A stretch of DNA of 64,000 bases, taken from Blasia pusilla. Lineage: Eukaryota; Marchantiophyta; Marchantiopsida; Blasiales. Positions within the stretch are counted from its first letter, which is position 1, and every line of letters starts with the position of its first letter. Where the stretch lies: the NCBI GenBank assembly GCA_050084515.1, contig CM114273.1, forward strand, positions 15,066,001 to 15,130,000, given 5' to 3'. Both the position numbers and the translations under genes were made by a program. Below are positions 47,601 through 60,500 of the stretch, piece after piece. The notes beneath the pieces are model-generated. The model saw nothing but the letters and a program-made list of their open reading frames with translations. It did no database searches and was not told where the DNA came from.

Positions 47601-48034
47601 TTATTTATAGTATACAAACAAAAGAAACGAGTTGTTGAGTACATACATAAATCTTTTAACTAGAAATTTTAGGTGCTTATATCTAAAATTTAGACCATAA
47701 CAAGTCCCATGATGATTAGTAAGGAGGAGCTTTGAATCAATGAATTTTTGAAAAATTTAAATTTAAAAATGTTAATTAAAATTTTATAAATTTTAAGGTA
47801 ATTCCTTCTGATCATGTGAATTATAAATTTTAATTAACGTTGATGAAAGTTTTTTTGTTTTTTGGTGAATATAATAAGTTTCCAAACTTCCATGCATTGC
47901 ATGGCCTATTGATTGTAAAATAATCTATCAATGTAATGTGAACTTTTTAAAAAAAATGTCAATATGAATTGATGCTATTTTTTTAAGAATAATTTCTTAT
48001 AAAAAAAATCCATGGAAGTTTTTTTATGAGAAAT
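44626..48034. other. AT-rich intergenic DNA, no gene recognised
   Basis: Only short AT-rich frames (longest near 67-72 codons) without motifs. Nothing to support an RNA or element end. Confidence 0.45.
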
Positions 48035-48150
48035 TTCCGCGGACTTATGTTTGTCCCATGGACGAATATGTTCGTGCAGGCTCGGGTATCCGCGGCCCAG
48101 ATCTGAGCCCACCCCGTAGACCCAGGCTGACGGAGCCTGCACTCGAATGA
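48035..48150 (-). repeat. Inverted relative of the 44.5 kb repeat
   Basis: On the minus strand it reads GTCAGCCTGGGTCTACGGGG, GGGCTCAGATCTGGGCCGCG, GATACCC and ATTCGTCCATGGGACAAACA, matching 44510-44620. It is GC-rich in an AT-rich setting. Confidence 0.7.
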
Positions 48151-51100
48151 GAAAACAAGATAGACAATGGAGGAGTGGAGGAGGGTACAAATAGACATAG
48201 AGAAGGTAGGGAAAAACTCTCTCTATGGTGGATATGACAAGGATAGAAATTGAGAATGAATTGAGTGGAAAATAAAATAATTACATGGAATTTTCCTCTT
48301 TACGACCTTGATTAAAGTGACCTTTTTGTGTAGAAATCATTAGTGAGACATACATATATTTTTTGTACAATCGCAAGAGAGGCAATTTTCGTATGAATTG
48401 GCATATAAGGCTTAATTTTTTGCGCATGTGGTCGCCATTTAAGCCCATATGGTCTAAAAGATGACGACATGTTCGGATCAATTGCCATATATGGCATAAC
48501 GCATGCCTTCTGATTCCTGAATACCTCTAATTATTTTCCTATTGTATATCATGATGCTTGGACGTAAACACACTTTAAAAATATGTTCATGAGCCTTTTT
48601 GTTATAGTAGACACACATTAGACTTAAAATGTTGTTATGCTTGTTTGTAATTAGATGTGAGGTCTATCGTTTCAAGTATTCACCCCAAGTGCTACAAAAT
48701 TACCTTTTTAGTGATCTACTCTTGCTACATACGTATATCTCGTTAAAACGGATCTACTTGTTTTACTAAGTTATATGTGGATGGGTTTATACCATCAACT
48801 CCTATCAGCGTCTACAATTTCATCATAAGTCATGAGTTTTTATCTAGTGGAGATATTACGTGCTATTTATCTTAGATATGGTAGAATCTCGATTTTATAG
48901 ACTTTAAAATCTACACACAAGTGTATCTTCTTTGTCCTTACAATTTTCAATCATTTACATACTATTTGTATAGTTGCAATATAGAAGCTACTAGATTTTT
49001 CTCGTTAAGAGATAGTGTATAATGCTTTCTTTCTTCTTGCATAGATGTGTTAGTGTGTTAGTGGAGGCCATAACACATCCTCCTATAAATTACCATAATC
49101 ATAGTAGTCTACGCTAAGACAACAACCTTAAGTTTGCAAACATTCATCTACCAAAAAACTTTTCATTTTCTTCCTTACTACATTGCGAAGTCCATAAAGA
49201 ATCACAAGTTACAATTTGCAATGCGATTGTAATTCTCAAAACATCATAACCATTAAAATTTAATACTTTTATTTTAATGAATCCATTTTCATTTACGTGA
49301 TTTTTTTTATTCCTTTTAGTTTCAATATCAGGTCGTATGATCTACTTTGTATAACACATCGCCTTATGTTTGACTCATTTTCTACGATATCATTTTGCAC
49401 GTAATTTACTAACACAATCATTGCATCTTACAAGAACAATAATTTGAGCTTACTAATAAGGGCAATATATAACACACATATCAATTGCATTTGTTGCCTC
49501 CACTGTATGATTTTCATCCCTTTGTGTGTTATGTTGGCATATTGTAATTTCTAACAAACATTTAATTATGAAGCCATCAAGGATTTTCATTTCACATTTT
49601 TTCATGCATATGCCTTTGTTATTTTTTATATTTTCATAACATCATGTTTTCATTCTCCACTTTCAACTTCACATCTTCTAAGATATCAAGGTATTTTGAA
49701 TACATCACTCATTAGTCCCAAAGTGCATTTGACATCATGTAAGGTTTCCTTTTTCATAGAAAATAGTACAAAACTATTCTTATATAGAACAAATATCTCG
49801 CCTGCCTCTATACTCATAATACCAATAAGTTTTGTTAGAATCCTTCATCTTTGAGTTGGTTTTATGCTAAGAAATTCCGTCATGAATGGTTGGCCCTCTA
49901 GAAGAAAGATTTTGAAAATATGCAATATTGTGGTTTCTATGGTTTTTTGAGACATGGTAACTTACATAGACTCAAGTTTTCTATTTTTCAAAGTACTACA
50001 TATTCTCTATACGCCATGTGTACTAGTTTTTCTGTCGAATTATATCATTATGAAAACTCGCTACTTCTATATTTGTAAGAACTATAGTAATGAGGGTCAA
50101 AGATGTGTAGTAATTAAATGTTTATATGAGACCTTCATACCTCAAAGATTTATGGGTTTGTAGTTCTCCACACGTTCAATTTTTGTTAATATTTGATTGT
50201 AGGGTTGCTAGATAATCTAAATACAATGAATTCCACAAGGGATTCTTTACATTCGAATCCCTTATGAATAGCACTTTGATAAATTGGAAGGTGTACACAT
50301 TCAAGTGTGAAAACACACATCTACAACAAAGTCTAGATTTGTTTCCCTCGTAAATCTACACGTAAACAAGTTATATTTAGACAACCTCATCTTGATAGAA
50401 CTACCTAGTGTAGATTGTGGGCTAGTTATTTTACTATCCACCTTGGTTTGCGCACCTCAAGAGAAGGGCATAGGTACACACACCATGATTATTGACTCTT
50501 ACGATATTGACTTGAACATTTTGCAAGATGTTGAATACTCCATGCCTATTAAGAGAGAATTTTCATCTCAAATTTTGGACAATGGTAGTGTCTTCATTTT
50601 TTGTAAGTCATTCAGTGACCTCGAGTCAGAGACGTGCTCACAAATATTTTTGATAGATTACTACGGTCTGAGAGATGACCCTCATTTAATATTGGAAACT
50701 AGTCTTCTCTCATTTCTTGTTCCAATTTTGTGATGTTTCTACCCACGTAGCATTCCATCCTCTGAATACTTATGCCTTTGGACTAGACATATTCTTTCCT
50801 AATTTCCTCTATATAATCCTTACATTTTTCTCATGTACCAACTTAGGAAATCTATAGCTCTTGCGTTATCATTTAAATCCAAAGACAAAGTTTCTCAAAC
50901 TTGAACATGTGTAAGGAGAATCTCTACAATAATCTTTCTAAACATACTAACAGTCCTCAAATCTTAGGAAGCCCCAGATGGCACTACCATCACTTAAAAG
51001 ATCTCAAAACAATGATAAGTGCATGAGAAATGCCCTATTTTTTTTTGATATGAGATGAGCTTATTAACCATAGATGGTGGGAGATAGGAAATTTGGAGAT

Positions 51101-51761
51101 TATCCTTTGGAAGATGAAAAATGTTCAGGAAAAATAATTCTTCTAAAAAATGATGCATTTGAGTTTATTTGCTTGCAAATTATCATTACATGCTCTCATA
51201 GAATTGATATCAATTTATTCAATAATATTTTTGTAGAGTCATCTTGTCATCTAACTCATCATTCAAGGATACATTAGATTTAACATCAAATGCAACAATA
51301 CTTGTTTCGCCAAAAATATTTTTATCAAATCCAATATTTAACAATTGTTTGCAAGGTTCTCCTTATAACTAACATTGATGTAGCAAAGGGTAGCGCTAAG
51401 GGGTAGTCTAGTATTATTGAATTATTTGCACTTCATGCCTCCTTATTTAAGTCCATTGAAGGAAGGTTTGCATCAATTGGAGACATAATTCCAGTCAAAA
51501 AGACACAATTTATGATTATACACACTAGAAACAATTGGAAAGTTATTGAAAACATGGCAATTTGGCAAGGCACTACTTGTTTTGAAGCAAGCTTTCGCGG
51601 ATGGCCTCACTTATGTCACCCTCTCCATAGCAAAGTTTCATTCTAATTTGGGTATTCTATGAAGGCTCCAATCCGTAGATTTTATGATCTACAACTATTA
51701 ATCGGAGATCATCTTGTTTTTATGTCTTTAAATCGTTGAAAAGTGCATAACTTGAGAGGTG
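48151..51761. other. AT-rich intergenic DNA, no gene recognised
   Basis: The longest frame, 50392-50733 (113 codons), shows no known motif and has AT-rich composition like its surroundings. It could be remains of an old element. No RNA gene seen. Confidence 0.4.
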
Positions 51762-51959
51762 TCACTTCTTGAAAAATCCACTAATAGGGTGTTTGCATGC
51801 AAGTGGTAATTTGCACATGTCACCTAAAAGAATAACTAACTTAGATGAAAAGGAGTCATGTCCATCCAAGGGACATACATCATTGAGTCGCATTAATTGC
51901 AACCACATATCTCTAAGAGCTTCAATTTGACCAACCTCGCAATTCAAAGTGGAAAACAT
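51762..51959 (-). pseudogene. Possible PIF1-type helicase fragment (Helitron remnant?)
   Basis: The 65-codon frame contains SFSSKLVILLGDMCKLPLAC, which resembles the Walker B region of PIF1-like helicases (FGGK-(I/V)-(V/L)-x-x-GD-x-x-QLPxV), although the Gln is replaced and the match is short. No other helicase motif was found on either side. It could be an old Helitron or cellular helicase fragment, or coincidence. Confidence 0.3.
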
Positions 51960-53882
51960 AATACATGAATCTTCCTAATATCACATGTCCGTATAAGACA
52001 TACTTATCCAAGAAAGAATGTTGTCGAGCATGGACCAAAGATGCATATTTGATGGGGATGTCCTTTCATCCAAAAGAAACAAACTCTTGCTACTAGTGGT
52101 CGCGGATAGAGTAGTAGGGCGCCATCCCTTCCATCCTAGAGTCAAGTATGAAAGTTGTTGAAACTACTTCATGTTCTTATTACTTATATGTTTGTTAATT
52201 ACTTCACCAATACCTACATTTTTGTTGGCTTCCACCATTATCAATCTTATTTTTCTTTATTGTGTAGGTACTTGATATTATTGAAGATTTTTCCAAACTC
52301 CTTCTAGTTGATATTTTGTGGGCTGTTAATCCTCTATAAATTATTACTACTCATCTCAAAAGAGCACAAATTTTTATGTAGACAATCTTGATGTCCCTTC
52401 AATTGTGTGGGAGGGCATTTATAAAAAGAGGATATTTTGTCTCATTAATATAATGATGCAAAGTGACGTTCAAAGATTTTAAATTGATGTACCACATTGG
52501 ACAAGCTATAGGTAAAGTGATGCATGATTAATCACTAGGGTACTTGAATTTTAAAAATAAATTATACGTCAATATTTATGATTTATAAATGTCCCAATCT
52601 TGTAGGAATTTAGAAGAAAGGTCTTCTATATAAAGGAATCTCCTTTAATGAGAAAAATCTAACGAGGCCATAAGCCATGAAGTAGCTACTAGAGATTCTA
52701 GGGGAATTTGAATAACTCAGTTGGTGGAATCACGAAACCACCTGATAATGCTGATGGATATTATTGCGGACCTTACATCTACATAAGAAATCCTTTTAAT
52801 CGAGAGGATTCATGTGCACAAAGAAATGGTCTTATCTTGAATGTGCCACTAGATCTAGCTCCTTATGTTGTCATCAATCTTGATGATATTGAGACATGGA
52901 TAATAAATTTAACATAAGGGTTCTTGCACATATTGATGCTCATCATGGTCCAATGATCCTCAAGCGAATACAAACACTTATCAGTCACCAAGAAAGTGTC
53001 CCCATAACTTCTAGTCTTTCTTAATGCATGATCTGAGTGTTGCAACCTATACTACATACGGGATATTTTTACCATGATGTTTGTAACCATAGGCATTTGA
53101 ATTTGGAACAATCTTACTCTACAACATTTTACCTACATTCGATCTCTGATTAAACAAATTTCTAGACATTGGATTTAAATTTTGTTCTTGTTATAGATAC
53201 CTTTGTAAGCTATTTCTTATTTGGTTCTTCAATGGAAAAATTATTATTATATTCAACATTTTTTTCTTAGACGTGTCTTATGGATTTTGCTTCTTTGGTT
53301 GTTCCTATTAACTAGTATGTCCTTATATTGAGTTTATGATTCTTTCTTCTATTTTAAAATGCAAAGTCAAATTTCATTTTATTCTCTTAATGCTTCATTT
53401 ATCTAGGGTCATGATTTTAGCCAACAACCATAACTATTATTCACACGTATACTGAAGCGTTCGTTCAAGCTATGCATACCTATGCCAGAGTTTAATATAT
53501 TAAGATGAAGCCATGGTCCATGGTCTTAAAAGCTCTGAACCTAAACCCTCGTAAGATGCCACCCTTTTAAACTACACCTCTTTCTCTATTTCATATTAAG
53601 TGAGCCTTGTAAACATAGCTGCAATGTTACTACATTGTGCTTTGCTGCAAACAATTTGACGCCTAGCTATGTCCTCATCATTACAATTGAGTAACTTGCT
53701 TGATTTTGTTTGTATTATTTACTAGTGGCTGTGGCGGGTTGTTTCAAGTTCCAAGAATGTGTAATATATTACATACTACATAATAATGCACTTTCTCAGG
53801 TATCAACAACAATCAACATTATAATCATACTTTTAATTGACTTTGGCGTTTATATAATTATTTCTATCTTTATAATGTTATA
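51960..53882. other. AT-rich intergenic DNA, no gene recognised
   Basis: The frame 52708-52917 (69 codons, contains ITKPPDNADGYYCGPYIYIR) has less biased amino acid content than its neighbours but matches nothing I know. The rest is featureless. Confidence 0.4.
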
Positions 53883-54207
<325 letters not shown>

Positions 54208-55481
54208 ATCCATTGATGTTGGGAAAGACAACGTTGAAGAATTCCACGAAGTTTTTACTATGAACCTGGAGGCCCTCTATACAGATAATTAGATGTTACA
54301 AGGATTGATTTCCCAATTATATCTATCATACAATGCTAGAAGTACATTGCTATGAGATTCATCGTGAGATTCTTGAAAGTGTCAATTCGCTTTTGTAGGT
54401 CTCATTGGAAGAGTTAAAGGAATTGAAACACCATCTAGTAGGATTCACTACACCGTCTATACCTCCGCGGTTTTTTGCTATATGCATTGAGGAACTTTTT
54501 TTTGATTCTCTAATAGGTGGGCCCACACGTGGGTTACTTTAGGAATAGGTTACATTAGTATCAAAATTACTCCAAGTCATGTTTGTCTATTCAGAGGCTA
54601 CTTTTCTTGCATTATTGACTCTACAATAAATATTGTTCAAAATTCTCTTTATGAATTTTGGTGTTAAGTAGAGGTGGAATACAACTAAAAATAAGGCCAT
54701 CCTTGAAAGCAACACCGTGATAAACTTATGTCATCATTGTTACTCCTAGGATATTTTTTATTATATTGTTGGTATCATTTCTTGAATTGCATCTTCATCA
54801 TTGTTACTCTTTATGTTTTTTATTTTTTATCTCTTTTGTGACAAGATCCAACACAATCCAATAATAATTGTAGATGATGTAATTGAACTAATTACTTCTT
54901 CATGTGTATAATATGTACAATTTCTAAGACTACACACTTTGAAATTAATTAGCACATTAGCCATTTCTTTGAGGAAACTTTCATAATAATAGTTATTTTT
55001 CTGAGCTTCATTCAAGATGATCTACTATTGATGCTAGAATACAATCAATAATTTCCTCTAGCTTATATTATAATTTCCTACAAAATAATTATACCTAATA
55101 AACTCTCCTTCTTTTTGAGTTCGCTACATTTTCAAATGGGCATATAAGAACAAAACAGATAGACATACTTATCAATTGCTATTGAAAATTTACTATGATT
55201 AATTTTATAATGTTATAAAGAAGAATTCAAAACCTCATATCATAAAAATAATCAATAGTCCACTATGATCTTCTTGTAATTTTGAGGATATCCAAATATA
55301 GTTGGAAACGCTATTTATTCAATAAGATACCCTTTTTTTAGTCTTAAATCTATTAATTATGTCCATGATACATTGCTTAGCATTCATGCGAGCAATGAAT
55401 GCTAATTTATGGACTCGACTTTGTAATAAAGAGTTAATCCATACAGAGGACTCGCAACTAAACTCTAACTTGTGACTAGGT
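54208..55481. other. AT-rich intergenic DNA, no gene recognised
   Basis: Short frames only. It ends with TAGGT, the left target-site copy of Copia-2. Confidence 0.45.
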
Positions 55482-55965
55482 TGTGAGAAAACAGAAAGTG
55501 ACGAAATCCTTGAAATCTTTAAAAAACTTAGAGATACAAAGTGACCTAGTCCGTCCGTGCGCTCACAGAAGAGCTTCGATAGAACCTGAATATGGAGATA
55601 ACTCGACATACGAGAATGCCCTACCGTTGCGGCTCCCGACTATTTCACTACTCGAGAAACTAGGGATTTTTACCTATTTTTCTTTGTTTCTATTAATAAT
55701 TTTTTTTTCTGAGAGATGCATCCCTGCGTCATCTTGGCATACCAGGGGCTACGCCCCCGGACCCCCGCGACGCATCAGGGTGCCCCACACCTTGATGCAA
55801 TATAGGGTTAGATAATCCTAGTAACTCTACTCCATAAACCACCTACGTCATATTACTATGACTTCTTCGACGTCTAAGTCGGAACCATCAATCTAGACTT
55901 CTCCTCATACAAGGAGGCCGATCAGATTAATGGTGCTGAGAGAAGTGGATGTTGAGAATCCAACA
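55482..55965 (-). repeat. 3' LTR of Copia-2
   Basis: 484 bp. It contains a GC-rich segment around 55747-55799 (CTACGCCCCCGGACCCCCGC, then the palindrome GCATCAGGGTG/CACCTTGATGC). On the minus strand AACCCTATATTGC just upstream of this hairpin is a TATA-like box, so the hairpin would lie in or near the transcript leader. Confidence 0.93.
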
Positions 55966-55976
55966 GCCCCCTCAAT
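55966..55976 (-). other. Polypurine tract of Copia-2
   Basis: On the minus strand TTGAGGGGGC directly abuts the TGTTGG start of the 3' LTR, the expected site for plus-strand priming. Confidence 0.8.
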
Positions 55977-55993
55977 ATCCACTCTCATGTGGA

Positions 55994-57649
55994 CTACAAT
56001 CTTAGACTTATGCCAAGACCCTTCAGATGTCGGTCAAGCTGATCTCCGCTCAAAGCTTTCGTGAAGATGTCTGCATGGTTATCCTCTGTTGGACAATAGA
56101 CTAACTTCAAAACCTCAGTCTCTATTAATTCACGAACAAAATGATACTGGATCTCTATGTGCTTCGTACGAGCATGAAACACATGATTATGTGTTATGGC
56201 AGTGCAACTCTAATTGTCACACCACATTACATTAGCACTTTCTGGTGCTTCTCCTATGTCCTCCAATATCCATCTCAACCATACTGCTTCACAAGAAGCA
56301 TAACAAGCCACCTTGTACTATGCCTCGGTAGAAGAAAAAGCCATTGTAGGTTGCTTCTTGCTGACCCATGCCACCACACTTGATCCTACCAAGAAGCAAT
56401 AATCCGAAACTGATCTTCGAGAATCTGAATCTCCTGCCCAATCCAGTCACAAAAAGCTGTCTTTTCCGTCCCTGCTCCATAGGTGATGCCGTACTTGATA
56501 GTGCCTTTGATGTACTTCAACACACGCATCCCTGCCTTCCAATGGTTCTCACAAGGCTTAGTTGAGAACCTACTAAACACTCCCACAGCGAAGCTAATGT
56601 CTGGTCTAGTGTTACACAAAAATATCAAACTGCCTACAAGCTTTGTGTACAACTTTTCATCTACCAATGGTGAAACATCCTCCATCGAGAGTTTCAACTC
56701 TACCTCCATTGGCGAGACCACTGCCTTACACTTGGTCATCCCGAATGCCTTCAAGATTTCTCTAGCATACTTTTACTGAGAGAGAAAAATAGAATCTGTC
56801 TGTTGCCAAATCTCCAGCCCTATAAAGTAGTGCAAAAGACCTAAATCTGACATTTCAAACTCAGATTGACACTCCCTTCATTTCCTCTATTTTCTTGCTA
56901 TGGTCTCCTGTGATGATCAGATCATCCACATTCTAGACTATCGACATATACATCCCATCTTCGCAAAAAACATACAAATTTGCTTTTGACGGACTCTTGA
57001 TGAGACCCTTCTCTATGAAGAATGTATCTATTCGTTGATACCATACCCTTGGGGCTTGCTTCAACCCATAAAGTGCTCAATGAAGTAAACACACTTTCTC
57101 TTATGATCTGGATGTCTCAAAACCTGGTGGTTGAGATACATACACCTCCTCCTTGAGACTCCCGTTCAAAAAGGCAGACTTTACATCATATTGGTACACA
57201 TGCCAAAGTCTTGTTCCTCCAACCGCTAAAACAATTTGAATGGTTGTCATCCTTGCAGTAGGAGCAAAAGTCTCATAGTAGTCAGAACTTTCAATTTTTT
57301 AGCATCCTTGTGCAACTAATCTTGCTTTGAATTTATCCAATGTACCGTCTGATTTGTACTTGGTCTTGTACACCCACTTGGTGCATATTATCTTCCAATC
57401 CTTTGGCTTCTCAACCAAAGTCCAAGTTTCATTTCTCTGAATAGCATCCATCTCCATCTGCATGGCCTCTCTCCATTGAGGATGAGCAAAGGTCTCATTC
57501 AAGCATGATGGCTCTTCCACCTTCAAGACCTCTGTCATCAAGGCCATGTTGACGAGATGTGCGGAATCTCTATTTTGCTCCTCTAGTCTCTTGGATCTCC
57601 TTGGATGTGTAACAATTTCATTAGTTGCAGGTGGATCCTTACTATCCAA
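55994..57649 (-). pseudogene. Copia-2 reverse transcriptase-RNase H, broken
   Basis: 57299-57649 holds the start of RT ([44 protein letters not shown]). Between 56820 and 57298 RT motifs are present in several frames; near 56925-56940 the catalytic box reads NVDDLIIT with a TAG just before it. 56386-56754 and 55994-56182 hold the RNase H part (PLVDEKLYTKLVGSLIFLCN, then TKHIEIQYHFVRELIE, ADIFTKALSGDQL). Nonsense and frame changes break the protein. Confidence 0.9.
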
Positions 57650-57706
57650 GAGTTGCTTTATCCACTTAGATTATGATGACCGTAGTGGAAGAGCAAGCTG
57701 GTCTTT

Positions 57707-58745
57707 CTAATCATGACCAAATTCTTCTTCTTGATGATCTGGTATAAGCATTGGTGGTGTGGTCTGGTGGGTTATCTCTTTGTTTGATAATAATGTGGAC
57801 GGACCATTGATATCCGCCACTTGATGAGGCTGTTCTTGGAACACCACATCACGACTCACAAGCATCTTCTTTGCCTCAAGACACCATAGGTGATAAACTT
57901 TAGACTCATCATGTATCCCATAAAGATGCACTTCTTGCTCTTGGACTCCAACTTGGTCCTAGATGCTTCAGGAATATGTACAAAATACTCACTACCAAAA
58001 GTCTTGAAATGTTGGACTGATGGTACCTTACATGAGTATGATTGATGAGGAGTCATGCCTTGTACTGACTTGGTAGCACTTCTATTTAGATTGTAAATGG
58101 CAGTATTAACAGCTTCAGCCCAAAATCCTTCTGTCAAACCTTTTGCTTTCATCATACATCTTGCCATCTCCACCATTGTACGGTTTCGACGCTCAACAAC
58201 TCCATTTTGTTGTCGTGTATGTGCCTTGGTTAACTGTCGCTTGATTCCATGCTCCTCCAAATATTTGTTAAATTCTTTTGACAAGAATTCTCCTCCTCGA
58301 TCGATGTCTCATTCTCAACCAGCTTGTGCCATACTTTAAATTTTCCAAAAGCACTTGCCTTATCACAAAGGAAATACACCTACATCTTCCTATTATAATC
58401 GTCGAAAAATAAAAAGAAGTAGGAAGAACCATCTAATGCCACTGTTCTCATTTTACCACAGAGGTCAGGATGAATCAGCTCTAGAGGAGCCTTTGCTCTA
58501 TTGCTGGACTCTTGTGGAAATGGTTTTCGGTGTTGCTTGCCCATCATACAAGCTTCACATGTATCCGACACTTCAGAAATTGTTGGTAAATCAACAACCA
58601 TGCTTGATTTCTGCATCTGACTTAGTAAGGGAAAGCTTAGGTGACCAAAATCTTTCATGCCACAACTTACTGCTACTAAGATCTGTACATACACTTGTCG
58701 TGAAAGCATACAACTCGTAGATATTTCCACGTCGTATACCTTCAC
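57707..58745 (-). pseudogene. Copia-2 integrase, broken
   Basis: 58380-58745 has the GAG-pre-integrase zinc-binding part (GHLSFPLLSQM, CEACMMGKQHRKPFPQ) and the start of the core (LELIHPDLCGKM, FFDDYNRKM). 57856-58284 has the second half of the core: KEFNKYLEEHGIKRQLTKAH, TRQQNGVVERRNRTM with the catalytic Glu region, and SVQGMTPHQSYSCKVPSVQH. A frame change near 58300-58380 separates them. This is the region missing from Copia-1. Confidence 0.9.
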
Positions 58746-59971
58746 CCACTACTTTCTCATTGGCATCCTCAATGACTGCTCCAATTTTCTTGAAACGAAC
58801 TTCTAGATCACGATCACATAATACTGCTATTAAAATCAATTTTCGCTTCAACTTTGGTACGTACAATACATCCGTTAACTTCTTTTTATCTCCTTTTTGT
58901 GAGACTAAAGAGATTATGCCTTTCCCTTCTACATGGCACTTTGCATTATTCCCAACAGTAACAACGATGGGCTCTTGTGGAGGCTGTAAGGAGCTATACC
59001 AATCCTTATGGTTGGTCATATGCCTAGATGTTCCACTATCAAGCTTCCATGCATCTTCACTCTTTGACTTAATGGAATGTTATGCCTGTGTGAAAAACTC
59101 TTCGATTGCTACCCAAGCATCTACTTCATGTTTTCCTAGTTCTACAGAATTTCTAGACTGCTTCTTAGGTCTTAAACATCCGTTCTTCTCATCATGACTC
59201 CTCTTTCTACAATCTTTGATAAGATGACATAGCTTACCACAATAAAAGCATTTGAAGGCTTTCCTTGGAAATTTCTTCTTGAAATTTGAACTGTAATCCA
59301 GATTTCTACCTCTTTGTACCTTGGAAATACATGTTGCATCACTTCCCTCTCTTGCTTTGAAGCGCATTTCCTCTTCTACCAACATTGCACTAAATTGTTC
59401 AAAAGTAAGTGGCGTGGGTCTTACTTGAGTATTCAATGCAGTGACCAAACTGTCATACCTTGGAGGCAAAATCCTTATGCACCGACGTGCCAAATCTTCG
59501 CTAGACTTTGAAATTCCTACAAACTCCATTTGATCTTGAAGATTCTTGATTCTTCTTCTGAAAATTTCTCGGACGTAAGCTGATTCTCTAGATTCTGAAT
59601 CCGAGTCTCATTCCTCGTTTCATATTGATTCTTCATAATATTCTACGCCTCAGCAACAGTGATTGTATGTTGAATGAGAGTCATGACAGAATCAGTTACA
59701 TTCCTAACAATCGCATGTAGAGCATCAGCGTTTCCATGCCTGCAATACAATAGGATCGATATCACCATATGAAGATGAACATGCAGAACTCAAAGTAGCT
59801 TGTGGATTAGAATCGACCCCTATGGCTGTCATCCAGATCTCAAATGATTCGAGGAAAGTTCTCATTTTGAACTTCCACAATGTATAGTTAGACCCATCTA
59901 ACTTCCCTTCACCCGGAGGGAAGGGAAGTTAGCGGAGGAGGGCGAGCACGAACTGACGAAGAAGTAGCCAT
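58591..59971 (-). pseudogene. Copia-2 gag-protease region, broken
   Basis: A plausible gag ATG is at 59969-59971 (MATSSSVRARPPP). A frame break near 59900-59920 falls where GAAGGGAAGTT and AACTTCCCTTC form a small inverted repeat. SNYTLWKFKMRTFLESFEIW, a typical copia gag start, follows. 59080-59529 carries the complete CCHC zinc knuckle (CFYCGKLCHLIKDC). 58591-59019 carries MTNHKDWYSS, the end of the protease motif, and runs on toward integrase. Gag about 59530-59760 contains stops. Confidence 0.88.
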
Positions 59972-60027
59972 CTCTCAAGATTTTTTGCAAACACAGTAGA
60001 TCGCTAGATACAAAATACTGGAAAACC

Positions 60028-60043
60028 TACTGCTCTGATAGCA
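60028..60043 (-). other. Primer-binding site of Copia-2 (initiator Met tRNA)
   Basis: On the minus strand TGCTATCAGAGCAG directly follows the 5' LTR. It matches the plant copia primer-binding site TGGTATCAGAGC, complementary to the 3' end of initiator Met tRNA, with one change. Confidence 0.85.
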
Positions 60044-60500
60044 CGTGAGAAAACAGAAAGTGACGAAATCAGTGAAATCTTTACAAAACTTAGAGATACA
60101 AAGTGGCCTAGTCTGTATGTGCGCTCACAAAAGAGCTTTGATGGAACGTGAACATGGAGATAACTCGACATACGAGAATGCGCTACCTCTCCGACTCCCT
60201 ACTATTTCACTACTCAGAAAACTAGGGGTTTTTACCTATTTTTCTTTGTTTCTATTAATAGAAAAGTTTCCGGGGGCTGCACCCTCGTGTCGTCTTGGCG
60301 GACCCCCGCGACGCATCAGGGTGCCCCGCACCCTGATGCAATATAGGGTTAGATAATCCTAGTAAGGCTACTCCATAAACCACCTACATCACATTACTAT
60401 GACGACGTCTAAGTCAGAACCATCAATCTAGGCTTCTCCTCATACAAGGGGGCCGATCAGATTAATGGTGCTCAGAGAAGTGGATATTGAGAATCCAACA
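60044..60500 (-). repeat. 5' LTR of Copia-2
   Basis: 457 bp, about 27 bp shorter than the 3' LTR because of changes in the GC-rich segment. It has the clearest LTR hairpin in the window: GCATCAGGGTG (60312-60322) and CACCCTGATGC (about 60328-60338) around a short loop. The minus-strand TATA-like box AACCCTATATTGC lies next to it. Confidence 0.93.

Larger units (their letters stand above)
55482..60500 (-). mobile_element. Copia-2: Ty1/copia LTR retrotransposon with both LTRs
   Basis: About 5.0 kb on the minus strand. It is bounded by LTRs with TGTGAG...CCAACA ends (plus-strand sense) and flanked by TAGGT on the left and TACGT on the right, a 5-bp target duplication with one difference. From high to low coordinate: 5' LTR, primer-binding site, gag, protease, integrase, RT, RNase H, polypurine tract, 3' LTR. 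All copia domains can be found but they are spread over several frames, so the element is no longer autonomous. The LTRs differ from each other by indels and substitutions, so the insertion is not recent. It is the fuller sister of Copia-1. Confidence 0.95.
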
